DNA from: SCUN01 sp964343975 | Lineage (GTDB): Bacteria; Acidobacteriota; Vicinamibacteria; Vicinamibacterales; SCN-69-37 | DNA length: 15,855 nt | Direction: 5' to 3' | Assembly (NCBI GenBank): GCA_964343975.1 | Contig: CAYFLU010000075.1 | Coordinates: forward strand, 1-15,855 | Shown: positions 1-9,227 of the stretch, piece after piece | Layout of the letters: every line of letters begins with the position of its first letter | How positions within the stretch are numbered: position 1 is the first letter of the stretch | Translations under genes and position numbers: made by a program | Notes under the pieces: model-generated | What the model saw: only the letters and a program-made list of their open reading frames with translations | Told to the model about the DNA's origin: nothing | Database searches by the model: none

Positions 1-210
1 TCCGTGTCCCCCCGGCAATTCGAGATCGCGACGCTCGTGGCCGACGGTCTGACCGATCGCGAAATCGGCCAGCGTCTCTCGATCTCTCATCGCACGGTGA
101 GCAACACGCTCGCCAACGTGTACGAAGGCATCGGCAAGTCTAGCCGGGCCTACCTCGTGCAGTTGCTCCTGACGGGGCGCCTGCAGGTCAAGCAAGCCAT
201 CCAGCACTGA
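1..210 (+). CDS. LuxR-type response regulator, C-terminal HTH (5' end outside window)
   Basis: This is the last 69 codons of a DNA-binding regulator, open from the first base of the window to a TGA at 208-210. The visible part is a LuxR/NarL (GerE) helix-turn-helix: SPRQFEIATLVADGLTDREIGQRL has the usual 'S-x-R-E-x-E-[IV]-...-G-x-[ST]-x-x-E-I' pattern, followed by the recognition helix region SISHRTVSNTLANVYEGIG. The segment after it fits the fourth helix and a short tail. Whether the missing N-terminus is a phosphoacceptor receiver domain or another sensor cannot be seen. The next gene begins 67 bp downstream on the same strand and has its own promoter-like sequence, so no operon is implied. 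Targets are unknown. Confidence 0.85.
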   Translation, partial: SVSPRQFEIATLVADGLTDREIGQRLSISHRTVSNTLANVYEGIGKSSRAYLVQLLLTGRLQVKQAIQH

Positions 211-225
211 ACCACCGCCAGGGCA

Positions 226-253
226 CCGACACCACCCATCGTCGTCTTACAAT
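226..253 (+). promoter_or_regulatory. Candidate sigma70-type promoter for mbfA-like gene
   Basis: TACAAT at 248-253 is a five-of-six match to the -10 hexamer. CCGACA at 226-231, 16 bp upstream, is a weak -35. The predicted transcript would start near 260, directly before the GGAGG at 261-265 that precedes the ATG at 278. Placement fits well but the -35 is poor, so this remains a suggestion. Confidence 0.35.
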
Positions 254-277
254 GTCTCCCGGAGGCACCAGACGACG

Positions 278-1234
278 ATGGCGCGCAAGTTCTCGGAGCT
301 CACGGAACGCGAGATCCTCGCGCTGGCAATCTCGCTCGAAGAGGAACACAGCCGGATCTACGGCGACTTCGCCGACGGACTTCGCGAAAACTACCCGGAC
401 ACGGCCCGCATCTTCGACGAGATGCGCGAGGAAGAGTCTGAGCACCGCGGCCAGCTGATCGAGCGCTTCCAGGCGCGGTTCGGCGACCACATTCCGCTCA
501 TTCGCCGACAAGACGTGCAAGGGTTCAGTGTGCCGAAGCCCATCTGGCTGATGCGCCCGCTGCCGATCGCCGAGGCGCGCAAGCAAGCCTCGATGATGGA
601 AATTGAAGCGCGCCGGTTCTACGAGCGCGCACAGACCGCCGTCGCTGACGCCGCCACGCGCAAACTGCTCGGTGATCTCATCGAGGCTGAGCGTCAGCAT
701 GTGGCGGCCGCCGATGAAAAACAGAAGCAGGTCGAAGCCGCGGCCGGCGAGAAAGAAGACGTCGCCGAACGTCGGCTGTTCGTGCTGCAAGTGGTCCAGC
801 CAGGCCTGGCAGGTCTGATGGATGGGTCGGTCTCCACGCTGGCGCCGATCTTCGCGGCGGCGTTTGCCACCCGCAACAGCTGGGACGCCTTCATCGTCGG
901 CCTCGCGGCCTCGATCGGCGCCGGCATCTCGATGGCCTTCGCCGAGGCGCTGTCTGATGACGGCTCACTCACGGGCCGGGGGCGGCCCTACCTGCGTGGT
1001 CTCGTGACGGGATTGATGACCATGGCCGGCGGCATCGGCCACACCGTGCCGTTCCTGATCCACGACTTCAATATCGCCTTCATCGTGGCGATGGTCATCG
1101 TGGCGCTGGAGCTCTTCGCGATCGCCTGGATCCGCAACAAATACATGGACACGCCGTTCCTCTCGGCCGTGTTCCAGGTCGTCGTCGGCGGCCTGCTCGT
1201 GCTCGCCGCCGGCATTCTCATCGGCAGTTCGTAG
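278..1234 (+). CDS. mbfA: Ferritin-like/VIT1 fusion, MbfA-type iron exporter
   Basis: The 318-residue product joins an N-terminal rubrerythrin/ferritin-like four-helix domain (about 1-150) to a C-terminal VIT1/CCC1-type membrane domain (about 170-318, roughly five hydrophobic segments). Likely di-iron ligands are visible: the E21-E23 cluster, E53xxH56, the E108/E110 pair and E138xxH141. The VIT1 part begins with GLMDGSVSTLAPIFAAAFAT, like the GLxDG opening of that family. In Bradyrhizobium and Agrobacterium, MbfA proteins of this layout export iron from the cytoplasm and protect against iron and peroxide stress. That role here is by family resemblance. GGAGG lies 12 bp before the ATG. The length and both domains look complete. 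No Irr/Fur box was recognised upstream. Confidence 0.88.
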   Translation: MARKFSELTEREILALAISLEEEHSRIYGDFADGLRENYPDTARIFDEMREEESEHRGQLIERFQARFGDHIPLIRRQDVQGFSVPKPIWLMRPLPIAEARKQASMMEIEARRFYERAQTAVADAATRKLLGDLIEAERQHVAAADEKQKQVEAAAGEKEDVAERRLFVLQVVQPGLAGLMDGSVSTLAPIFAAAFATRNSWDAFIVGLAASIGAGISMAFAEALSDDGSLTGRGRPYLRGLVTGLMTMAGGIGHTVPFLIHDFNIAFIVAMVIVALELFAIAWIRNKYMDTPFLSAVFQVVVGGLLVLAAGILIGSS

Positions 1235-1246
1235 CTCGCCACGCTC

Positions 1247-1271
1247 GCGCCCCGGTCACCTGCTGGGGCGC
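1247..1271 (+). terminator. Hairpin downstream of mbfA-like gene, possible terminator
   Basis: GCGCCCC (1247-1253) and GGGGCGC (1265-1271) form a perfect 7-bp stem with an 11-nt loop, 13 bp after the mbfA stop codon. No uridine run follows directly (the next bases are CCGCAATGTCTTT), so it is at best a weak or Rho-assisted terminator. Confidence 0.35.
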
Positions 1272-1280
1272 CCGCAATGT

Positions 1281-1309
1281 CTTTGTATTGCAAAGTAATT
1301 ACCTATACA
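1281..1309 (+). promoter_or_regulatory. Inverted repeat overlapping a candidate promoter
   Basis: CTTTG-TATTG-CAAAG (1281-1295) is a perfect 5-bp inverted repeat with a 5-bp centre. It covers the -35-like TTGTAT (1283-1288). TATACA (1304-1309) is a plausible -10, though the 15-bp spacer is short. The repeat is in an otherwise GC-rich gap just before the small membrane protein gene, so it may be an operator. The binding protein is not identified. Confidence 0.35.
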
Positions 1310-1328
1310 CTGACGCTCTGGAGGCGTC

Positions 1329-1660
1329 ATGGCGCTGGCATTTCGAGCTGTTGCGGCATTCAACACGGCCACGGCCGTGTGGTTGGGTGTGATGTTCCTG
1401 ATCCTGCGGCACCCGGGCTATGCGGGCCGCGCCGCAGTGGCGTTCGCGATTGCCGCGTGCTGCTTGGCCGCGTGCGCGGCCTCCCGGCATTCGCGATCGT
1501 GGCATACGACGGTGGTGAAGATCGGGAGCGTGCTGCTCGGCATCGCCGGAGTGTGGGTGATCGCGCAGGATCTGGTGCCCGGCGCCAACTTCGAGGGGTT
1601 CCTCCTCATCATTGGCGCCGGCTGGGTCGCGCAGGGCCTGTTGGCCCTGCCCCGTTCGGC

Positions 1661-1664
<4 letters not shown>
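1329..1664 (+). CDS. Small hydrophobic membrane protein, unknown function
   Basis: The 111-residue product is almost entirely hydrophobic with about four membrane segments (roughly 7-27, 33-52, 61-80 and 89-107). It has a Cys pair in the second segment (ACCLAAC) and a short basic/His loop (RHSRSWH) between the second and third. I do not recognise the family. The start is well supported: GGAGG at 1320-1324 lies 4 bp before the ATG. The stop TAG shares the tetramer CTAG (1661-1664) with the stop of the convergent cstA gene. Coding is inferred from the ribosome site, the membrane pattern and the clean fit between neighbours. Confidence 0.6.
1631..1650. terminator. Perfect hairpin at convergent gene ends
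   Basis: GCAGGGCC-TGTT-GGCCCTGC is a perfect 8-bp stem with a 4-nt loop. It lies inside the last codons of the small membrane protein gene and just past the cstA stop codon. Being symmetrical, it could act on both transcripts. No T-run follows on either strand, so intrinsic termination is doubtful. Confidence 0.35.
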
Positions 1665-3479
<1,815 letters not shown>

Positions 3480-3502
<23 letters not shown>

Positions 3503-4148
3503 GGCGCGGATTATAGACTTCCTTTTGCACGTCGATACACATTTGCTTGACGCCGTCCGGACCTATGGGGAATGGGTCTACGGGATCCTGTTTGCGATCA
3601 TCTTCGCGGAAACGGGCCTCGTGGTGACGCCCTTCCTGCCGGGCGACTCCCTGCTCTTCGCCGTGGGCGCCATTGCCGCAACGGGCTCGCTCTCCCTCCC
3701 GACGGTCACCCTCCTGCTGATCGCCGCCGCCTACCTGGGCAACACGGTCAACTACTTCATCGGGCGTGCCATCGGCCCCCGGGTCTTTCAGGCCACCAAC
3801 AACGACACGATCTTCGGCAAGCTGCTGAATCGGAAGTATTTGGATCAGGCGCACGAGTTCTTCGAGCGCCACGGCGGCAAGGCCGTGGCCCTGAGCCGCT
3901 TCGTGCCCATCGTGCGGACGTTCCTGCCGTTCGTGGCCGGCGCCGCCAAGATGTCGCCGCGCACCTTCATGCTGTACAACGCGGGCGGAGCGATTGGCTG
4001 GGTGGGCCTGTGCGTGGGCGCCGGCGTGCTGTTCGGCAATGTGCCGATCGTGAAGAAGAACTTCTCGATCGTGGCGCTCGGCATCGTGTTCGTGTCGATC
4101 CTGCCGATGGTCTTTGAATACCTGCGCGCGCGGCGCACGAGCCGCTGA
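3480..4148 (+). CDS. dedA: DedA family membrane protein
   Basis: This is a DedA/VTT-domain inner-membrane protein of up to 222 residues. Visible family features are an acidic residue in ETGLVVTPFLPGDSLLF (44-60) and the arginine motif ALSRFVPIVRTFLPFVAG (137-154, R140 and R146). The sequence follows E. coli DedA closely: IDFxLHxD at the N-terminus and SILPMVFEYLRARR at the C-terminus. DedA proteins support membrane homeostasis, polymyxin and pH tolerance; some members (UptA, PopT) flip undecaprenyl phosphate, which is a family statement only. In-frame ATGs occur at 3480, 3483, 3486 and 3501. The one at 3501 (MARIIDFLLHVD) fits the family's usual N-terminus best but has no clear ribosome site. 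Any of these starts overlaps or abuts the divergent cstA start. It ends 7 bp before the convergent glycosyltransferase stop. Confidence 0.92.
3510..3539 (-). promoter_or_regulatory. Candidate cstA promoter with perfect -10, inside dedA 5' end
   Basis: On the minus strand, positions 3515-3510 read TATAAT, a perfect -10 hexamer. The best -35 at about 18 bp spacing is TGTATC (3539-3534), which is poor. Transcription would begin near 3503, almost on the ATG at 3502, giving a leaderless message or a leader of about 10 nt for the ATG at 3493. The box lies within the first codons of the divergent dedA gene. Confidence 0.5.
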
Positions 4149-4155
4149 GGCGCGA

Positions 4156-6020
4156 TCAGTCGGGCGGCTTGTTGGTCACCACCAGCACGCGCCCCCAGAT
4201 CTGGGTACGCAGCAAGCTGCCCGTCGTGCCAACGATGGCGCGCTCGCTGTGCACCTCGATCACGGGCAGGCCGGCCTGCTTCAACGCATCGAGGTCCGAC
4301 TCGATCAGCACCGCGTAGGTGCGCCCCGGAGACGTCCACGTCGCGAGCAGCTCTTCCTTCTGATCCGTCTGCTGGACCGGGTGCTCGGCGTAGAAGCGAA
4401 GGCTGGCCTTCCAACGCCCCTGCCGGTAGATCACGATGTGGTCATCGGGCGCCACTCGCGCCTGAAGCCACACGCCAAGATCGGCGCCCGGCCGGGTCTC
4501 GCGGAAGACAGGAAACCCGATGAGCACGACGCCGGCGTAGAGCACGAGCAGTGTCGCCACCAACGGCCATCCGAACTGCGGTGGCCGGAACTTGCGGCTC
4601 ACGAGATAGCCGGCCCACGTGAGGCCGCCCACCCCGATCACACCAAAGAGCACGGCGCTCGACGGCGGCAGATTCAGATCCACCGTGACGAGCGCGATCC
4701 CACCCGCCACACCGAGTAGCGCCAGCACGATGCCNNNNNNNNNNNNNNNNNNNNNNNNNNNNNNNNNNNNNNNNNNNNNNNNNNNNNNNNNNNNNNNNNN
4801 NNNNNNNNNNNNNNNNNNNNNNNNNNNNNNNNNNCCACCGTGACGAGCGCGATCCCACCCGCCACACCGAGTAGCGCCAGCACGATGCCCGTGAGGAGCA
4901 GACTGAAGGACGTGAAGCGATAGGCACGCCCACCTTCAGCCGCGGCTCGATCCCAGGCGTCGGCTGCCAGCAGGCACGCGGCCGGTGCCAGCGGGAAGAT
5001 GTAGTGATCGAGTTTGAAGCGCGAGGCGGAGAAGAACCCGAAGATCACAGCAGTCCACGCCCAGAGCAGCACCCGGCGCGGTTCCATCAACTCTCCGCGC
5101 TGACGATGCCGCAGGCCATCGATCAACCCGCCGAGGCACACGAGCGTCCACGGGAACATCGCCGACAACGCCACGCGCACGTAGAAGAACGGGTAGAAGC
5201 TCCGCCGGTAGAGCGGCGCGGCAAACAACTGCAGGTTGTTGTAGAGCACGTAGCCGTCGATGAACTGCTGACCGAAGCGCCGCAACATCAGCACGAACCA
5301 CGGCAACGCGAGGATGCCGGCGGCGATGAGCCCCGGCAACCAGTGAATCCGCCGGAGGAGCGCGCGCGTCTCCCGGGAAAACGCCGCGACGATCGCCGTG
5401 GCCACCACGACGATGAAGACGAAGGGGCCCTTGATCTGTACGGCGAGCGACAACAGGATGAAGCCCGGGATCTGCAACCGTGGGCGATTCTCGAGCGCCG
5501 ACACGACGAGCAAGGCGAACGCGCCAAAGAGAAACGCGTTGAACACCATGTCGAAGATGGCGAAGCTCGACAGCACGAACGACAACGGCATCATCGCCAG
5601 CATCAGCGCCGCGCGTTCGCCGGTCACGGGGCCAAAGAGCCGCTTGCCGAACCAGTACGTGATCCCGAGGAGCGCGAGGGCGGCCAAGGCCGTCGGCATG
5701 CGCGCGCCAAGCTCGTTCTCCCCGAAAATGGCGAACGACCCGGCCTGGATCCAATGGAAAAGCGCCGGCTTGTCGATGATCGGCACGCCGTCGATCCGCG
5801 GCACCAGATAGTCGCCGAGCGCGCGCATCTCGCGCGTGATCTGCGCGTAGTGCGCCTCGTCCGGATCGATCAACGGAAGGTACGACAACCGCCAGAAGAT
5901 CGTGACCCAGCACACGAGCGCCCACAGACCGATGCGCATCCACGCCGGCCGGGTGGCGGCGGCGGCAAATGCACCTTCGGCAGAACCGTTGGGAGACGGC
6001 AGAGGCATTGGCAGTGACAT
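4156..6020 (-). CDS. ArnT/PMT-type membrane glycosyltransferase (interrupted by assembly gap)
   Basis: This is a polytopic GT-C enzyme of the PMT_2/ArnT type, which transfers sugars from a polyprenyl-phosphate donor to an acceptor outside the cytoplasmic membrane. The first outer loop holds the expected acidic motif IDPDEAHYAQITREM (about 51-65), then IDKPALFHW with K84. About ten hydrophobic segments follow, and a soluble C-terminal part (from about RETRPGADLGVWL) ends in VTNKPPD. A run of 100 N lies in the reading frame, but the 55 bp on each side are identical. Collapsing one copy and the N run removes 155 bp and joins LLLTGIVLALLGVAGG to the next segment without a break, giving 569 residues. 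The chosen start is MSLPMPLP; the frame stays open upstream, but that overlaps the MFS gene. Donor and acceptor are unknown. Confidence 0.88.
4680..4734. repeat. 55-bp direct repeat, left copy (assembly overlap)
   Basis: The 55 bp starting CCACCGTGACGAGCG and ending CAGCACGATGCC are identical, base for base, to 4835-4889 on the other side of the N run. In the glycosyltransferase frame both copies encode the same residues (GIVLALLGVAGGIALVTV). They are almost surely the overlapping ends of two contigs. Confidence 0.95.
4735..4834. other. Assembly gap of 100 N
   Basis: There are exactly 100 unknown bases, the usual placeholder for a scaffold join of unknown length. Because the flanks overlap by 55 bp, the real gap is probably zero and the true sequence is 155 bp shorter here. 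Confidence 0.97.
4835..4889. repeat. 55-bp direct repeat, right copy (assembly overlap)
   Basis: Second copy of the 55-bp sequence at 4680-4734, directly after the N run. It continues into the N-terminal part of the glycosyltransferase gene. See the left copy for the reasoning. Confidence 0.95.
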
Positions 6021-6041
6021 GATACTCAGGACCACTGTCGC

Positions 6042-7217
6042 ATGGCACTCGCATTCATCCTCGTCACCGTCTTCATCGACATGCTCGGCCTCGGGCTCCT
6101 GATCCCGGTCATTCCGTTTGTCGTCCGGCAGTTCACGACGTCCGCGTTTGCCGTCGGCGCCTTGTCGATGTCCTTCGCCCTGTTCCAATTTTTCGCCGCG
6201 CCGGTCCTCGGCCGCCTGTCGGACCGGTACGGCCGCCGCCCCCTGCTGCTCTTCAGCCTGCTCGGCTCTGCTGCGGGTTACGTGGTGTTCGGGCTGGCCC
6301 GGTCGCTGCCCTGGCTCTTCGCGGCACGGATCGTCGATGGCATTTCCGGCGGGAATGTCTCGATCGCCCAGGCCTACATTGCCGATGTCACCGATCCCGC
6401 CCATCGCTCGCGCAACTTCGGCCTGCTCGGCGCCGCGTTCGGCCTCGGCTTCATCATTGGCCCGGCGCTCGGCGGCGTGCTCTCACATTTCTGGGGGCTC
6501 TCGGCGCCGGCGTTCTTTGCCGCGGGCCTGGCGCTGCTCAACACCACGCTCGGCTACTTCGTGTTGCCCGAAACCCGCCCGGTGAGCGTCCGTCCCACGG
6601 GCCCCTTTTCGCTGGCGGGATTCAATCCGATGGCGGGTGTCCTGCGCGCCCTGACGCACGAACACCTTGGCTCGGTGTTCCTCGCCATGTTCGTCTACAA
6701 CATCGCCTTCACGGGCTGGCAGTCGAACATCTCGCTGTTCACGCTGACGCGCTTCCACTGGGGCCCCCAGCAGAATGCCGTGCTCTTCACCGTGGTGGGC
6801 ATCGCGACGGCCATCGTGCAGGGCGGCATCGTCCGGCGGCTGGCGAAGGCGTATCCCGACCAGACGAATGCCACGGCCGGCCTGGCGCTGCAAACCGTGG
6901 CGTATCTGGTCGTGGCGTTCGCGCACACCGTCGTGCCGCTCTACATCGGATCCGTGTTGACGAGTGTCGGCGTCGGCGTGGCGATGCCGATGCTGCAGGC
7001 CATCGTGTCGACCAGCGTGTCGGATCAGGAACAGGGATTGATGCTGGGCACCACGCAGTCGGTGTCCGCACTCACGCGCGTGATCGGCCCCCTGCTCGCC
7101 GGCCTCCTCTTCGACGCGTTCGGACCGAACGCGCCCTACTGGAGCGGCGCGGTGCTCGCCGCGGTGGGCACGGCACTGATCATGCGCGCGCGTCCGCGCC
7201 GCCACCAGCCCGCGTAA
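6042..7217 (+). CDS. MFS efflux transporter, TetA-like (DHA1 type)
   Basis: The 391-residue, 12-segment major facilitator has D13 in the first segment, motif A GRLSDRYGRRP (57-67) in the loop between segments 2 and 3, and RIVDGISGG (96-104). It also has motif C GAAFGLGFIIGPALGG (130-145), the mark of drug:proton antiporters. The second half has the expected short loop and ends in a basic tail (RARPRRHQPA). It resembles the TetA/TCR group, but the substrate cannot be told from sequence. An in-frame TGA at 6015 limits the start; the ATG at 6042 has AGGA 10 bp upstream. Only 21 bp separate it from the divergent glycosyltransferase start. Its 3' end overlaps the convergent GH28 gene by 38 bp. Confidence 0.9.
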   Translation: MALAFILVTVFIDMLGLGLLIPVIPFVVRQFTTSAFAVGALSMSFALFQFFAAPVLGRLSDRYGRRPLLLFSLLGSAAGYVVFGLARSLPWLFAARIVDGISGGNVSIAQAYIADVTDPAHRSRNFGLLGAAFGLGFIIGPALGGVLSHFWGLSAPAFFAAGLALLNTTLGYFVLPETRPVSVRPTGPFSLAGFNPMAGVLRALTHEHLGSVFLAMFVYNIAFTGWQSNISLFTLTRFHWGPQQNAVLFTVVGIATAIVQGGIVRRLAKAYPDQTNATAGLALQTVAYLVVAFAHTVVPLYIGSVLTSVGVGVAMPMLQAIVSTSVSDQEQGLMLGTTQSVSALTRVIGPLLAGLLFDAFGPNAPYWSGAVLAAVGTALIMRARPRRHQPA

Positions 7218-8268
7218 GCGTTTCGTTGCGCTCGACGCCGTTGTAGCGCACGCGCGTCAACCGCACGTCCTTGATGTGCTCCAGCCGGTCGCCGCTCGCG
7301 ACGCCGGCAAATGCGCAGTCGCTGACGCGGACATCGCTGATCGGCGCGTTCTCGTAGCCTCGCAGCAGCAACCCGTATTTGCTCTGCTGGCTCGTCACGC
7401 GCTCCACCACGACATCGCGCACGGTCGGAGGAAACTTGCCGGTGTTGCCCTCTTCATAGGTGAAGTCGATCGTGACGACGGCCTCGGAGACATGGCCGAC
7501 CGTGCAATTGCGCATCACGACGTGCTCGATGGTGCCGCCCCGAACAGAGTTGGTCTTGATGCGCAGCGCGCGGTCGAGCATGGGGCTGTCCATCCGGCAC
7601 CGCTCGGCGAAGATGTTGCGCGCACCGCCCGAGATCTCGCTGCCGATCACGACGCCGCCGTGCCCGTCCTTCATCGTGCAGTCGCGCACGATCACATTCT
7701 GAATCGGCGTGTGCAACCGCCGGCCGTCGTCGTTGCGCCCCGACTTGAGCGCAATGCAGTCGTCGCCGGTGTCGAACGTGCAGCGCTCGATGAGGACACC
7801 ATCGCACGACTCGGGATCACAGCCGTCGTTGTTGGGCCCGTGACTCTTGATGTTCACGTTGCGCACCGTGACGTCGCGGCAGAGCACCGGATGGATCTCC
7901 CACATCGGCGAGTTCACGATCGTCACGCCGTCGATGAGCACGCGTGTGCATCGGTACGGCTGGATAAAGTTCGGTCGCAGGAACGCGCCGTCGCCAAACA
8001 CACGCTCGGCCACCGGCACACCGGCCGCCTGCATGTCGATCAGTTTGTTGCGCGGCGCGCAATCGCGATTCGACGTGCGCCATTCCCACCAGGTCGCGGC
8101 ACTCCCCTGTCCGTCGAGGGTGCCGGTGCCCGTGATGGCGATGTCGGTCTGATCGAGCGCGTAGATGAACGCGGAGTAGTTCATCAGCTCCACGCCTTCC
8201 CAGCGCGTGAGCACGATCGGGTACAACTTCGGCTCGAACAGGAACGCGAGCTTGGGCAGGCGCGTCAC
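7180..8268 (-). CDS. GH28 polygalacturonase-like protein, 5'-truncated
   Basis: This is a right-handed beta-helix glycoside hydrolase family 28 protein (pectin or galacturonan hydrolysis). All four family motifs are present: N146-N147-D148 in GPNNDGCDPES, D169-D170 in GDDCIALKSG, G202-H203-G204, and R236-I237-K238. The NNDGCDPES form is common in exo-acting enzymes. The gene is incomplete at its front: GH28 proteins normally carry about 100 more residues, with a signal peptide and an FGAxGDG motif, before the TRWEGVELMNYS segment. Here a TAG (8283-8281) stands four codons ahead of the GTG used as start. No Shine-Dalgarno or export signal is seen. It is either a decaying gene or a short cytoplasmic form, and decay seems more likely. 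Its end overlaps the MFS gene by 38 bp. Confidence 0.8.
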   Translation of the reverse strand: MTRLPKLAFLFEPKLYPIVLTRWEGVELMNYSAFIYALDQTDIAITGTGTLDGQGSAATWWEWRTSNRDCAPRNKLIDMQAAGVPVAERVFGDGAFLRPNFIQPYRCTRVLIDGVTIVNSPMWEIHPVLCRDVTVRNVNIKSHGPNNDGCDPESCDGVLIERCTFDTGDDCIALKSGRNDDGRRLHTPIQNVIVRDCTMKDGHGGVVIGSEISGGARNIFAERCRMDSPMLDRALRIKTNSVRGGTIEHVVMRNCTVGHVSEAVVTIDFTYEEGNTGKFPPTVRDVVVERVTSQQSKYGLLLRGYENAPISDVRVSDCAFAGVASGDRLEHIKDVRLTRVRYNGVERNETLTRAGGGADARA

Positions 8269-8290
8269 GTTCGGGGAAACCTAAAGCTCA

Positions 8291-8306
8291 AGTGGTCAGG
8301 CCAATT
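8291..8306 (-). promoter_or_regulatory. Possible GntR/FCD-type operator before the GH28 remnant
   Basis: The minus strand reads AATTGGCCTGACCACT. The core TGGCCTGACCA (8303-8293) is an 11-bp dyad with one mismatch. It resembles the TTGGTnnnACCAA-type operators of the FadR/ExuR/LldR group. ExuR/UxuR relatives control hexuronate use, which would fit a galacturonan enzyme, but this is one short match by eye. Confidence 0.25.
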
Positions 8307-8318
8307 GCTAATTTGGCC
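8299..8318. repeat. Short inverted repeat GGCCAA/TTGGCC
   Basis: GGCCAA (8299-8304) and TTGGCC (8313-8318) form a perfect 6-bp inverted repeat with an 8-bp AT-rich centre, in the gap between the GH28 remnant and the metal-transport terminator. It overlaps the possible GntR-type site, so either could be the real feature, or neither. Confidence 0.4.
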
Positions 8319-8330
8319 ATCTTCGGAGGG

Positions 8331-8367
8331 CACAAAAAAGGGCGGGCGCGCCAACGCGCACCCGCCC
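8331..8367 (-). terminator. Intrinsic terminator of the metal-uptake cluster
   Basis: Read on the minus strand, GGGCGGG (8367-8361) pairs with CCCGCCC (8346-8340). After one mismatch the stem goes on with GCGC/GCGC, closing on a 4-nt loop. The stem is followed by CTTTTTTGTG. A GC-rich stem with a six-T run, 23 bp after the permease stop codon, is a strong Rho-independent terminator. It separates the metal cluster from the GH28 remnant. Confidence 0.88.
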
Positions 8368-8389
8368 CGAACGTGACGTTCGCGACGAC

Positions 8390-9220
8390 TCAGGCCGCCC
8401 GGCGCACCACCAACGGACGCAGCAACGCCATCACGATGAGGACAAGACCGAACGTGCAGACGATCGCCGCACCGGTCGGCAAATCGAACTGCACCGAGAA
8501 ATACATCCCGAGCGCCGACACGACGAGCCCCATCACCCACCCGATGGCCAGACGCGGACCGATCGAGCGGGCCCACAACATCGCGCCCACCGACGGCACG
8601 ATCAGATAGCAGAAGACCAACAGCACGCCGGCAATGGCCACCGACCGGGTGACCACCAGGCCGAAGGAGGCGTAAAAGAGGAAGTCCCAGAAGCGCACCG
8701 AGAGGCCGCTGGCGGCCGCGGCCTTCGGATCCTGCGAGATCGCGAGGAACCTCCTGCGGAAGATCCAATGGAACACGCCGAGCGCGAGATAGATCCCGCC
8801 GGTGAGGTACACCTCGGGCCACTGCACCGACAGGATGTTGCCGACGAGCATGTCCTTCAGATGCTCGGCCTCGCCCGTCGCCTTGCTCATCGTGATGATG
8901 ACCGCGGCCGACGCCACGGCATACGAGATGCCGATGATCGCCTCCTGCGGGATGTGGGCCTCCTGGCCCTTGATCATCGCGAAGATGGCGGCGCCGATCA
9001 GCGTGAAGATCAGGCTCATCCAGTAGATCGACGGATCATGCGGATCGGCGCCATGCCAGACGGCAATGGCCGCGCCGAGCGACGCGATCTGCGCCAACGA
9101 CAGGTCGACGAAGATAACGCCGCGCTCGACCACGTGCAGACCGAGATAGGCGTGAATGCCCGCGATGATCAACGCGGCCGCAATCGGCGCCGCCAGAAAC
9201 GACAGAATGGCCCAATCCAT
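8390..9220 (-). CDS. znuB: Zinc/manganese-type ABC transporter permease (ZnuB-like)
   Basis: The 276-residue inner-membrane protein of the ABC-3 family (ZnuB/MntB/TroC) forms the channel of a metal importer. About eight hydrophobic segments are visible. Family features include GLHVVERGVIFVDLSLAQIASLG near the N-terminus and SGLSVRFWDFLFYASFGLVVTRSV with AGVLLVFCYLIVPS in the second half. The ATG at 9220 (MDWAILSF) is preferred; a GTG directly before it is possible. It follows znuA by only 7 bp, with GGAAAG about 12 bp upstream inside znuA, so the two are clearly co-transcribed. The intrinsic terminator follows. The ATPase that must power this permease is not next to it. Zinc is favoured by the ZnuD-like receptor in the cluster, but the permease alone does not fix the metal. 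Confidence 0.88.
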   Translation of the reverse strand: MDWAILSFLAAPIAAALIIAGIHAYLGLHVVERGVIFVDLSLAQIASLGAAIAVWHGADPHDPSIYWMSLIFTLIGAAIFAMIKGQEAHIPQEAIIGISYAVASAAVIITMSKATGEAEHLKDMLVGNILSVQWPEVYLTGGIYLALGVFHWIFRRRFLAISQDPKAAAASGLSVRFWDFLFYASFGLVVTRSVAIAGVLLVFCYLIVPSVGAMLWARSIGPRLAIGWVMGLVVSALGMYFSVQFDLPTGAAIVCTFGLVLIVMALLRPLVVRRAA

Positions 9221-9227
9221 CACTCGC

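Noticed and set aside
4680..4889. A biological direct repeat or mobile element around the N run
   Set aside because: Exact identity, 100-N spacing and seamless protein continuity on merging point to contig overlap; no transposase or target duplication is seen.
5004..6017. A 337-codon plus-strand frame opposite the glycosyltransferase
   Set aside because: Antisense to a well-supported membrane enzyme, with no recognisable motif and the typical Arg/Glu/His-rich shadow composition.
6021..6404. N-terminal extension of the glycosyltransferase frame up to 6404
   Set aside because: The extra 128 residues are highly charged, lie opposite the first MFS codons and do not belong to the family. The ATG at 6020 gives a normal N-terminus.
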